The position numbers were made by a program, and so were the translations under genes. Shown here piece after piece: positions 1 through 8,291 of a stretch of 33,004 bases of DNA. The first letter of the stretch is position 1. The number at the start of each line of letters is the position of its first letter. Below the pieces are notes generated by a model, which was not told the origin of the DNA, made no database searches, and saw only the letters and a list, made by a program, of their open reading frames with translations. This stretch comes from a bacterium (GTDB lineage Bacteria > SAR324 > XYD2-FULL-50-16): the NCBI GenBank assembly GCA_018829445.1, contig JAHJTV010000065.1, forward strand, positions 1 to 33,004. The letters are read 5' to 3'.

Positions 1-430
1 ATAAACTAAAGTAATCCTTTAGAGTTATTACTCTACTCAAATTTGACGTGTGAACAAGATTTATACTAAATCCTGTCCCCGCTTCTTTTTTACTTGGTTA
101 TATCTTCTTACACCCGATTCTGTTGTCAATGAACTTAAGCTGTTTTTTGCAGCTGATCCCGTATGATGCGCATCTAAGTTTGTATCTGTCAATAACTTTT
201 TTACGCTTTTTTTTATCAGCTGATCGTTTTAAACAAGTTCTTAACTGCAGCTGATCTGTCATATTGGTCAATATCAGAACAGATTGTCAAGATAAAATAA
301 AAAACTTTACTAATCTTTATTATATGCGTCTGATTTTATAAGAATAAAAAGATGGGTAACGTCCCAACTGAAGATTGTATACCATGCGGTATTTGTTCAC
401 TGTACGAGTACCGGATATTAGAATGCCCAA
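1..430. other. Gene-free stretch downstream of lptA
   Basis: No convincing reading frame is seen here. lptA ends at its right edge, so this is either the 3' end of the LPS-transport operon or the upstream region of a leftward gene beyond the window. In many Gram-negatives lptB follows lptA, but it does not start within this stretch. The one clear structure is a 9-mer, CAGCTGATC, occurring three times (listed separately). Confidence 0.6.
150..256. repeat. Three copies of CAGCTGATC
   Basis: Identical direct 9-mers lie at 150-158, 218-226 and 248-256. The first and third share two more bases on the left (TGCAGCTGATC). The core CAGCTG is palindromic. The starts are 68 and 30 bp apart, in otherwise T-rich DNA. 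A cluster of identical sites in a gene-free stretch could be operator or activator sites for a leftward gene outside the window. This is inference, as no promoter was identified. Confidence 0.4.
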
Positions 431-1387
431 TTAATCCACTTTGGCTTTCATCTTAACTGGAACATGCACGCCACTTTCCACCATCCCTTTGGTTTCATCC
501 ATATGCAGCCTAATCACCGAAGAGAACACTTCCAATTGATCAACCTCTTTCAGTCGCGCATTGCCAGTCAACGTTACAATTTCCGTTAGATAGTCAAAAT
601 CCGCTCTATCTGAGGCGGAGTTTCTTTGTGGTTGTGACAGTATTACATTGCCGTAGGCAATGATCTTTTCCAACTCATCTTTATTGTTAAAGAAGAGATC
701 TGCTTTTTTAGATGTAAACAACGCTTTTTCGTCATGATCAAAGAATCGCACATCCCCTTGAAAAATTAGTTTATTCAGCTTTTTATTCAGCTTGATTTCG
801 ATGGCTTGGCCATCAACCAGCCCCTGGGTATCTGTTAAATCAAACGCTTTTGTTTCAGCCTGAGGCCGGTTTTTATAGAAAACCATCCGAACCTTTTTCC
901 CCGGAATCTCAGTAATTCGTCCAGTTTCTTTTTCCAAATCATAATAGACAATGTCAGCGTTGATTTTATAGTCATGGGAGATTACTTCAACATTACCCTT
1001 TAATTCAGCTACTGCTTTTATCTTATCATATAGTGCCTGATCACAGATAACATGGGTTGTTCTTTCCAGCTGTTCATATTCATCCAAAGAATTCAGATCC
1101 ATTTTAACGCTACCCTTTGCTTTGGCATATGCGAGATCCCCTGAGTCTTTTTCACGTATCAGGAACAGCTCATCAGTAATCAGTGTGGATCCTGTTGACT
1201 TATGTACTATTTCAACATTGCCATTTAATAAAGCGGTTCCCTTGCTTTTATTCAAAACAGCGGAGTCAGAGGAGGATATTGAAATAAAATCGTTCGCAAG
1301 AAGAGTGGTATGGCAAAATTGTACAGCACCGGTGAAGCATAAAAGAATACGGAATAATGGTATCAAGGATTTCAATTTGTCACCCAT
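431..1387 (-). CDS. lptA: LptA/OstA-family LPS transport periplasmic protein (long form)
   Basis: A 318-residue OstA/LptA-like protein, the periplasmic bridge that carries lipopolysaccharide from the inner-membrane LptBFGC complex to LptD. Residues 1-31 look like a signal peptide (hydrophobic run LIPLFRILLCFTGAV, cleavage near LLAND). The rest is beta-rich with repeated OstA-type strands such as GTALLNGNVEIVHK, AVAELKGNVEVISHDYKI and EKIIAYGNVILSQ. E. coli LptA has about 185 residues; this one is long enough for roughly two OstA units. It lies 31 bp downstream of lptC, as in the usual lptC-lptA order. The ATG has no clear Shine-Dalgarno sequence, so it may be translationally coupled. The family is confident; the precise role of the extra unit is not known. 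Confidence 0.8.
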   Translation of the reverse strand: MGDKLKSLIPLFRILLCFTGAVQFCHTTLLANDFISISSSDSAVLNKSKGTALLNGNVEIVHKSTGSTLITDELFLIREKDSGDLAYAKAKGSVKMDLNSLDEYEQLERTTHVICDQALYDKIKAVAELKGNVEVISHDYKINADIVYYDLEKETGRITEIPGKKVRMVFYKNRPQAETKAFDLTDTQGLVDGQAIEIKLNKKLNKLIFQGDVRFFDHDEKALFTSKKADLFFNNKDELEKIIAYGNVILSQPQRNSASDRADFDYLTEIVTLTGNARLKEVDQLEVFSSVIRLHMDETKGMVESGVHVPVKMKAKVD

Positions 1388-1418
1388 ATAGTAGTGTTAA
1401 GTTTTAAGAGAAGCACAT

Positions 1419-1979
1419 TTAAAGACTGAGCAATGCATTGGGTTTCTTTAACAGTAGTACTTCATTGTCCATTGTATATCTCATTGAAGCAGCGTTGATA
1501 ACCTCATCTTTGGACTCTACTTTAACTTTTACACTGTTATAGATTACTCTTTGTTTGTTGTTTACAAAAAGATCCTCGGTAAACAAGCGCTGTCCGTCAA
1601 AAAATTCAATTCGGACATCTCCCCAAAGATGAATTAGATCCTTCTTATTCTCCAGTTCACCGGTTTTTGCCCGAATAATTGTCACTTTTGAGGCATCTGC
1701 TTCGTCAAATAAGCTGGCAATCGGACTCGTCAGGATTGTGGATTGAGTTTTCTCATATATTTCAGCTTTATCTGCTATCAGCTTTAAACTGAGCTCTTCA
1801 TTTTTATAATCCTTCAAAATGGGATTCATTATAATCATGGGTCTTTCTTTTTCTTTATCAGCAGGCTTTTTATCTGATTTTTCAGCAGCGGGATTAAAAA
1901 TCAGGTATACAATAACAACTATCAATAATCCTGGAATTGCCCACTTTATGGATAGGATCCTCTTTATAAATTTTACCAT
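1419..1979 (-). CDS. lptC: LptC-like LPS export protein
   Basis: A 186-residue bitopic protein of the LptC/YrbK family. LptC sits on the LptBFG ABC transporter and hands LPS to LptA. A single N-terminal membrane helix covers about residues 13-30 (IKWAIPGLLIVVIVYLIF). A charged linker follows, then a periplasmic beta-jellyroll with LptC-type strands: LKLIADKAEIYE, IIRAKTGELENKKDLIHLWG and TEDLFVNNKQRVIYN. Length matches E. coli LptC (191 residues). The gene sits 91 bp downstream of the acyltransferase and just upstream of lptA, which supports the call. ATG start at 1979; no strong ribosome site is visible. Confidence 0.82.
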   Translation of the reverse strand: MVKFIKRILSIKWAIPGLLIVVIVYLIFNPAAEKSDKKPADKEKERPMIIMNPILKDYKNEELSLKLIADKAEIYEKTQSTILTSPIASLFDEADASKVTIIRAKTGELENKKDLIHLWGDVRIEFFDGQRLFTEDLFVNNKQRVIYNSVKVKVESKDEVINAASMRYTMDNEVLLLKKPNALLSL

Positions 1980-2070
1980 GAAGATTTTTTTTAATTTTTA
2001 AGTGAATCGCAGACAGCGTGGTGTTTTCAAGAACACTGTTATCGTTCTTAATCATGCTTATTTTGTCTGA

Positions 2071-3006
2071 TCAATCCGGCTGATTCTTCCAACGACGGTG
2101 GAACCAAACCCACTGATCCGGATATTTCCGGATATGCTTTTCCAGGGCTAGATTATATCTTTCTGTCAGTTGCTCTATTTCCTCGTCTGTTCCCCTGTAA
2201 GGTTTTTGGGACAGAATTTCAAAAGAGTAGAGATGTGATCCATTCTCCAATCTGGCGCCAAAACCGGAAATTACCGGGGCATTAAATCTTTGGGCAAATG
2301 TCGCAGCTCCTATTGCTGTTGCAGCTTTTCTCCCAAAAAAGTCAACAAATATGGTCTTAACCCTTGTATCCTGGTCCATTCCAAAGACAAAAATCTCGTT
2401 ATTCCGAAAACAGTGAAGCATTTCACGGGCAGATTTTTTATCACCTCTGTGTATTGTTCTGAGATTACTTGAGCTTCTTGTCAAGTCCAGTAATCGATCC
2501 AGTTTGGAATCGCCCACAGCAGCACTGATGGCCATCCCCTTAATATTCAGCATTTCAAATATGGTAGGGTATAACTCCCAGTTGCCGACGTGCGCAAACA
2601 ATAAAATGGCTCCATTACCCTCATTTAGGGAATCATGGAGAACCTGTTCATTTTCGAATTTTATCCACTTCCAGGGATCGGTTTTAAACTTCTGAATAAC
2701 CAGTGTCTCGAACAAGGCAGTCCCCGCCTGACGAAACGAATTCACCAACAATGTTTTTCTCTCCTCTTCTGTTTTCTCGGGAAAACAGAATCCCAACTGA
2801 TACTCTGCAATTCCTCGATCTTTCGTTGCCAGTTTCATGGCAAACCTGCCAAACGCCGCACCAAATTTTTGATTCCCTCTGATTGGGAATAGAGACGCAA
2901 TGGACTTGGCAGTAATGAGGACAATATACTCAACAAACCGTCTAAAACGTTTTAATGATGATGATTTGTCCTTTTTGTATAAATCGTAGTGAGTATCTCT
3001 TCCCAT
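2071..3006 (-). CDS. LpxL/HtrB-family lipid A acyltransferase
   Basis: A 311-residue member of the lysophospholipid acyltransferase-like LpxL/LpxM/HtrB family, which adds a secondary acyl chain to Kdo2-lipid IVA at the inner membrane. The catalytic HX4E motif is visible as AHVGNWE (H139, E144). Later family blocks include FGMDQDTRVKTIFVDFFG and the closing QWVWFHRRWK. A hydrophobic stretch near residues 25-41 would anchor it. The ATG at 3006 is preceded by AGGAG at 9 bp spacing, lying inside the 3' end of the upstream gene, so the two are coupled. Acyl chain length and whether it is the first or second acyltransferase cannot be told from sequence. Context with lptC and lptA fits LPS biogenesis. 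Confidence 0.85.
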   Translation of the reverse strand: MGRDTHYDLYKKDKSSSLKRFRRFVEYIVLITAKSIASLFPIRGNQKFGAAFGRFAMKLATKDRGIAEYQLGFCFPEKTEEERKTLLVNSFRQAGTALFETLVIQKFKTDPWKWIKFENEQVLHDSLNEGNGAILLFAHVGNWELYPTIFEMLNIKGMAISAAVGDSKLDRLLDLTRSSSNLRTIHRGDKKSAREMLHCFRNNEIFVFGMDQDTRVKTIFVDFFGRKAATAIGAATFAQRFNAPVISGFGARLENGSHLYSFEILSQKPYRGTDEEIEQLTERYNLALEKHIRKYPDQWVWFHRRWKNQPD

Positions 3007-3009
3007 TAT

Positions 3010-3522
3010 TTATGACTCCTGAACCGGTAACCAAAGCTTTGCATAATCCATATATCGTGCAGGTGTATCCAGGATCATCTTGATTTCGTTTTCTCTAAGC
3101 TCCCTTACTACTTTGCCTGGTCTTCCCATAACCAGTGTATTGGGTTGCTCGAACCGTGCTCCTTGGGGAACCAGAGAACCAGCGGCAACAAGCACCCTGC
3201 TGCCAATATAGGCACCATTCATCACAATCGTTCCCATACCAACAAAGCTCTCATCGGCCAATTCACAGCCATGAATAATACAGGAATGGCCGACCGAGAC
3301 ATCATTGCCGATTCTGACTGCAAATCTATTCAGTTGACCGTGTAACACTGTATTGTCCTGTATATTGCATCGGGAACCAATGGTAATAGGTTCTACATCC
3401 CCTCGCAATATAACGTTATGCCAAATGGATGTTTCATCACCAATGGAAACCTGCCCTGTCAAAACAACATGTTGCCCGAATCTGACCTCTTTTCCCAATG
3501 TGGTTTTAGCCGTTTTTATCAT
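3010..3522 (-). CDS. Gamma-carbonic-anhydrase-like hexapeptide-repeat protein
   Basis: A left-handed beta-helix protein of the YrdA/PaaY/Cam-like group. Hexapeptide repeats run through most of the chain (IGDETSIWHN, IGSRCNIQDN, IGNDVSVGHS, GAYIGSRVLVAAGS). Counted from the start used here, the three zinc-type histidines are H61 (NTVLHG), H79 and H84 (VGHSCIIHG), the usual gamma-CA pattern. Family members bind metal, and some hydrate CO2, but many have no proven activity. An upstream in-frame TTG at 3531 exists; the ATG at 3522 gives MIKTAKTTLG and a normal length of 170 residues. It heads a leftward unit with the acyltransferase (3 bp gap), so it may be carried along with LPS genes rather than act in them. 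Confidence 0.82.
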   Translation of the reverse strand: MIKTAKTTLGKEVRFGQHVVLTGQVSIGDETSIWHNVILRGDVEPITIGSRCNIQDNTVLHGQLNRFAVRIGNDVSVGHSCIIHGCELADESFVGMGTIVMNGAYIGSRVLVAAGSLVPQGARFEQPNTLVMGRPGKVVRELRENEIKMILDTPARYMDYAKLWLPVQES

Positions 3523-3790
3523 TCTATTCAATTAATTGTAATTATAAGTTTTTCTAACCACTTCCATCATATTTAAACAGTCTTAATGTACTGAATCCCC
3601 TGTTTTCTGTCCATTTTATCTTTTCCCCTGAAACGCTCTGGCCAACAAAACAATTTGCGAAATGGATCTGGTTAAAATTAACAACAATCATAACTCCCAA
3701 AAGTATCTTGCTAGACGGAATTTAGAATTCTTGTTATCTCTTTTATTCAATTGCGGAATTAGAGTTTAAATACTTAAGCATTCTTAACCA

Positions 3791-4381
3791 TTGGAAACTG
3801 AAAACGTAAAAAATCAGGAAACATTAGACTGGCAGATTGTGGAAGCTGTCTTGTTTAGCGCTAATCACGCGCTAACCATTCCACAGCTGAAAAAAATAAC
3901 AGGAATTAAGGAATCAGGAAAACTTTCTGAAATAATAGACGAATTGAACCTGTTTTATAAAAACAACAATCGAGTCTTTAAGATATTGAGAGTTGCTGGC
4001 GGGTATCACCTTAGAACCTCCAGCAGATTTGAAAAATGGATCCGCCGAGGCAGGATAGTAAAACCAATTCAACTATCGCAATCTGTCATGGAAACAATGG
4101 CTATTGTTGCTTACAAACAGCCGGTTACCAGAGCTGAAATTGAAGAGATTCGATCAGTGGACGCCACTTATGCTTTAAAATCTCTTTTGGATAAAAAACT
4201 CATCAAAATAGCCGGTAGAAAAGAGATCCCGGGAAGACCTATTTTATACCGGACCTCCGGTTTCTTTCTGGAAGTTTTTGGGTTTAACACGATCAAAGAC
4301 CTCCCCAGACCAGAAGATTTTGATATTCTCATCAATGAAGAAAGTGAACCCGGTATTGAGGTAATTGAAGAACTACCATGA
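3791..4381 (+). CDS. scpB: Segregation and condensation protein B
   Basis: A 196-residue ScpB, which partners ScpA and SMC in bacterial condensin. It has two winged-helix domains: about residues 13-75 (IVEAVLFSANHALTIPQL) and about 90-165, including AIVAYKQPVTRAEIEEIRSV and the GRKEIPGRPILYRTS wing. Both are diagnostic for ScpB. The start must be TTG at 3791: an in-frame TAA lies at 3785 and the next possible start falls inside the first domain. The gene overlaps proB by ATGA, so the two are translationally coupled. scpA is not in the window. Confidence 0.88.
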   Translation: METENVKNQETLDWQIVEAVLFSANHALTIPQLKKITGIKESGKLSEIIDELNLFYKNNNRVFKILRVAGGYHLRTSSRFEKWIRRGRIVKPIQLSQSVMETMAIVAYKQPVTRAEIEEIRSVDATYALKSLLDKKLIKIAGRKEIPGRPILYRTSGFFLEVFGFNTIKDLPRPEDFDILINEESEPGIEVIEELP

Positions 4382-5454
4382 AAGAAACAGTTGTTGTGAA
4401 AGTCGGAACTCATATATTAGGGCGATCCAACGGAAGATTGAATTACAATCGGATATCCGATCTGGTTGAACAGATTATTAAACTAAGAAAAACTCACAGA
4501 ATTGTGCTCGTGAGTTCAGGCGCCATCATGGCTGGAAAGGAGTTTTGCGAGTTCTCACATGAAAAAGATCCGTTAAAAAAACGGCAAATGCTTGCAGCTG
4601 TTGGTCAGGGACGCTTATTTCAAGTCTATTCGGATTTTTTCAGAGAATACGGCGTTATCACGGCTCAGGCTTTGATAACCTTTGATGATTTCCGCCAGAA
4701 AGAATCCTACGATAATATTAAGAATGCACTGGAAGGAATTCTGGATAACAACATCATGCCCATAATCAACGAGAACGATGTTGTCAGCTTCAGCGAATCC
4801 ACCTTCGGAGATAATGATCAGCTGGCTTCCTTAACAGCATCAATGCTTAGCGCTGATTTAATGATACTTTTATCCGACATTGTCGGATTTTACACTGCTG
4901 ATCCTAAAAAAGACCCAAATGCCAAACTAATAAAAACCGTTGAACAGATCTCCTCGGATCTGCTTTCTCTTTGCGAGGATTCGCTTTCAGACGGAGGTAC
5001 CGGCGGAATGCTGAGCAAATTGAGAGCCGCTGATCTGGCATCTCAACATGGAATTCCAACAATAGTATGTTCCGGCAAAGAGAAAGATTCAATTATTAAA
5101 GCAGTTGGAGGACAAACATCGGGAACCTATTTCAAGCCATCCCGAAAGAAATCTCAACTAAGTATTCGTGGAAAGTGGATGATGACCGCTGCTAACATCA
5201 AGGGGACGATAACCATCGATTCGGGGGCGGAATCTGCTTTGGACAACAAGAAGAGCCTTTTAGCCGTAGGCGTCATATCGGTTAAGGGCAATTTTGCAAA
5301 AAGAGACGTCGTACTGATAAAGAACTCCGAGAACAGCAGTATTGGTGCTGGTTTAGCAAACTTTCCCGCTGAGGAAATCAGAAAATACATAAAAGCGAAG
5401 GAAAAGCCAAAAGGGGTCATTGTCATACATAAAAATCATCTTTATACTCTGTAA
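4378..5454 (+). CDS. proB: Glutamate 5-kinase with C-terminal PUA domain
   Basis: Glutamate 5-kinase, which makes gamma-glutamyl phosphate from glutamate and ATP, the first step of proline synthesis, in the cytoplasm. The 358 residues divide into an amino-acid-kinase domain (about 1-250) and a PUA domain (about 275-350, beginning RGKWMMTAANIKGTITID). Visible kinase motifs are VVKVGTHIL, LVSSGAIMAG, PIINENDVVS, FGDNDQLASLTA and the GTGGMLSKLRAADLA substrate loop. The length equals that of PUA-bearing ProB proteins (about 360-370). Its ATG overlaps the scpB stop. No proA follows, so the second enzyme must be elsewhere. Confidence 0.93.
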   Translation: MKETVVVKVGTHILGRSNGRLNYNRISDLVEQIIKLRKTHRIVLVSSGAIMAGKEFCEFSHEKDPLKKRQMLAAVGQGRLFQVYSDFFREYGVITAQALITFDDFRQKESYDNIKNALEGILDNNIMPIINENDVVSFSESTFGDNDQLASLTASMLSADLMILLSDIVGFYTADPKKDPNAKLIKTVEQISSDLLSLCEDSLSDGGTGGMLSKLRAADLASQHGIPTIVCSGKEKDSIIKAVGGQTSGTYFKPSRKKSQLSIRGKWMMTAANIKGTITIDSGAESALDNKKSLLAVGVISVKGNFAKRDVVLIKNSENSSIGAGLANFPAEEIRKYIKAKEKPKGVIVIHKNHLYTL

Positions 5455-5505
5455 TAAGGCACCTTTGAATTAGATTGTCTATTATTTCCATGGGGAAACG
5501 GGTCT

Positions 5506-5534
5506 TTCGGTTAAAATTGCGTTTTTTAACCGAA
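5506..5534. terminator. Hairpin downstream of proB
   Basis: A perfect 11-bp inverted repeat (TTCGGTTAAAA at 5506-5516 and its complement at 5524-5534) encloses a 7-base loop. It lies 52 bp after the proB stop in the 295-bp gap before the penicillin-binding protein gene. There is no U-tract after the stem, so it is a weak intrinsic terminator candidate. It could instead be a protein-binding palindrome. The rest of the gap holds nothing else recognised. Confidence 0.4.
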
Positions 5535-5749
5535 TTCAACTCTCAATAAAACGGTTTCGGATGTGCTGGCAACAGAAGCGTAATTTCGGCTAAAAGGAAT
5601 CTCACAGATTCTCCTGGTTCAAATCAACCCTCAAAAGCAGTCAATATCAATAGTTTTAGCTTTTTTCTAATTTCAGGTCTATCCAAATAGATAATGGAAT
5701 ATCAAACAGTGATTCAATCCAGAGTCGTTTAAGCTCACATTGTAGATTC

Positions 5750-8287
5750 ATGGCAAAAAAAATACACTCTATCCGATATAAAAAAGTTCAAAAACCTGCT
5801 GACAGCACGCAACCTTCTTTTATTAAAAAAGCACTCCTGTCTTTCATATATATAGGATTCATCGGGATTGTTGGCGTTCTAGGTTATCTTTATTACCTCT
5901 CCCAAAACCTGCCGACACTTGATGATCTCATAAGACCCAAATATGATTTACCGACCCAGATATACGATAGGAATAATGAGCTTATTACCGAGTTTTATAC
6001 GAAACGAAGAGTTTTAATCCCCATCGGTAAGGTGCCGACAGTGATGAAACAAGCACTCCTGGCAGTTGAGGACAACCGCTTTTATAGTCATTTTGGTATT
6101 GATCCCATTCGCATGGTCAGAGCACTTATCATTGATGTCGCTAAAAGGCGTTGGGCCCAGGGAGCAAGCACTCTGACGCAGCAAACCGCCAAGATGTTTT
6201 TGCTGACAACCGACAAAAAAATCGTGCGAAAACTCAAGGAGGTGTTACTGGCTCTACGGATCGAAAGTCAGTTTACCAAGGATCAAATACTGGAGTTATA
6301 TCTTAACAAAACTTTCTTCGGTCACGGAGCATACGGAATAGAAGCAGCGGCCCAAGGATATTTCAGCAAAAACACCGAAGATCTAAACCTGGCTGAAGCA
6401 GCTATGATTGCTGGATTACCACAGCTTCCTTCCAAATGGGCTCCCACATACAGCATTGAAAACGCAACAAAAAGACGGAACATCGTTTTAAAAGCAATGG
6501 AAGATTCCGGATATATAACCAGGGAAGAGAGAATCAGGACAGCGGTTACTCCTATCAGACTTAATCTGAACAAAAGTCTGGATTACAATGAAACCTCCTA
6601 TTACACGGAACATATCCGTCGTTACCTTTATAATAAATACGGGAAAGAACAGCTCTATAGCGGTGGTTTGAAGGTTTACACAATGATGGATCTGAAGACT
6701 CAGATCTCGGCACAAGATTCCCTTAGAGAAGGTCTGGTTGATCACGACCGGCGACAGGGCTATCGAGGGCCCGTAAAAAACCTGCTACAGGAGGTTGACG
6801 ATGAGCTGGGTCTTTACATCTATTCGGAAGAAAAGGGATGGAATAATCAAGAATTCAAAAAGCTCGATGATGACAGCAAAACGTTGGCAGACAAACTGTA
6901 CAAGGACAAAGCCAACGAGATTACTATAAGTAATCACTTTGTTATAGGAGGGAATGTACTGGGAGTTGTCACCAATTTAAGCCCTTGGACTGTCCAAGTG
7001 AATTTAGGTGAATACGAAGGAAGTCTGTTGATAAATTCAATGCGTTGGGCACGTCCGGTAAATTATGAAAAGGAGTATACAACAGAGCGGTTAAACGATT
7101 TCAACGATATCCTAAAAGTAGGTGATGTAATTGAACTGGAAATACAGGATTATCACCAGGAAAATAAAGAGTTTTCATTGGTTTTAACTCAAAATCCGAT
7201 TGCCAATGGCGGATTGTTCGCTATGGATCCCAAAAACGGCAAAGTAATAGCAATGTCCGGCGGATACGATTTCAGAGACAGCGAGTTCAACCGAGCTATT
7301 CAAGGGAAAAGACAAACCGGATCAGCCTTTAAAACTATTGTTTATTCGCTTGCACTAGACAATTCCTTTACAACATCCAGTATGCTTGACGATACTCCGT
7401 TCGTTGGAGAGGGAGATGGGGAATCTGCCTATAAACCGGAGAACTATTCAAAAAGTTTTAAAGGTAAAATGTCACTGAGAGAAGCTCTGGTTCATAGCAA
7501 GAATATGCCGTCTATTCGCCTCACCAAGGAACTCGGCACAGAAGCCGTAATAGAACACGCCCGCAAACTTGGGATTACCTCCGATCTTCCGGAAGATGAT
7601 CTCACGATTGTTCTGGGATCAGCATCATTGACCCTGAAAGAAATGGTAGTGGCATTCGGTACCTTTGCTAACGGAGGAAAGCTTGTTCAACCAGTTTTTA
7701 TTGAAAGAATAGAAGATCGTGAGGGAAACGTAATCGAAGAACTTCCCCGTGAAGAACCACCGCAGGTCATGAGTGAGGAAACCGCATTCTTGATGACCAG
7801 CATCCTTCAAGATGTGGTAAGATTTGGATCGGGCTTTCGTGCGCAGGAAATCAACCGTCCATCAGCTGGGAAAACAGGCACAACAAATAATTATGCTGAT
7901 GCCTGGTATATAGGCTATATTCCTCAGTTAATAGCAGGTGTGTATATTGGATTTGATAAAAACCAGCAAACCCTGGGAGAAACAGAGACGGGGTCAAGAG
8001 CAGCTGCCCCCATCTGGACCAATTTCATGAAGCAGGTCACAGATCCCATGGCCATCCTGCCCTTCGAACAACCCGATGGAATCAACATGGTTAAAATCAA
8101 TGCTGATTCCGGTTTAATGGACTGTGATTCCGGAGGAAATACCAAGTATGAATATTACAAAGCCGGAACGGAGCCCACTCAATGCCACAGGGCTATTGCC
8201 GCCCCAACAATTAAAAATGAAGAAATCTATGAGTTTAAACCTAACCAGAAAAACTCACGCAAAAACACATTTATTGAAGAACTCTGA
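5750..8287 (+). CDS. Class A penicillin-binding protein (PBP1A type)
   Basis: A bifunctional peptidoglycan synthase of 845 residues. It polymerises lipid II and cross-links the stem peptides in the periplasm. A cytoplasmic tail is followed by a membrane helix at about 29-50. The GT51 glycosyltransferase domain has the catalytic EDNRFYSHFG motif (E107), GASTLTQQ (138-145) and ALRIESQFTKDQILELYLN. An OB-like insert follows at about 340-475. The transpeptidase domain carries the serine motif SAFK (S525-K528), SKN (583-585) and KTG (708-710). The order and length match PBP1A (MrcA). The ATG start has only a weak ribosome site. It converges with murF, with 4 bp between the stop codons. Confidence 0.93.
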   Translation: MAKKIHSIRYKKVQKPADSTQPSFIKKALLSFIYIGFIGIVGVLGYLYYLSQNLPTLDDLIRPKYDLPTQIYDRNNELITEFYTKRRVLIPIGKVPTVMKQALLAVEDNRFYSHFGIDPIRMVRALIIDVAKRRWAQGASTLTQQTAKMFLLTTDKKIVRKLKEVLLALRIESQFTKDQILELYLNKTFFGHGAYGIEAAAQGYFSKNTEDLNLAEAAMIAGLPQLPSKWAPTYSIENATKRRNIVLKAMEDSGYITREERIRTAVTPIRLNLNKSLDYNETSYYTEHIRRYLYNKYGKEQLYSGGLKVYTMMDLKTQISAQDSLREGLVDHDRRQGYRGPVKNLLQEVDDELGLYIYSEEKGWNNQEFKKLDDDSKTLADKLYKDKANEITISNHFVIGGNVLGVVTNLSPWTVQVNLGEYEGSLLINSMRWARPVNYEKEYTTERLNDFNDILKVGDVIELEIQDYHQENKEFSLVLTQNPIANGGLFAMDPKNGKVIAMSGGYDFRDSEFNRAIQGKRQTGSAFKTIVYSLALDNSFTTSSMLDDTPFVGEGDGESAYKPENYSKSFKGKMSLREALVHSKNMPSIRLTKELGTEAVIEHARKLGITSDLPEDDLTIVLGSASLTLKEMVVAFGTFANGGKLVQPVFIERIEDREGNVIEELPREEPPQVMSEETAFLMTSILQDVVRFGSGFRAQEINRPSAGKTGTTNNYADAWYIGYIPQLIAGVYIGFDKNQQTLGETETGSRAAAPIWTNFMKQVTDPMAILPFEQPDGINMVKINADSGLMDCDSGGNTKYEYYKAGTEPTQCHRAIAAPTIKNEEIYEFKPNQKNSRKNTFIEEL

Positions 8288-8291
8288 TCAT

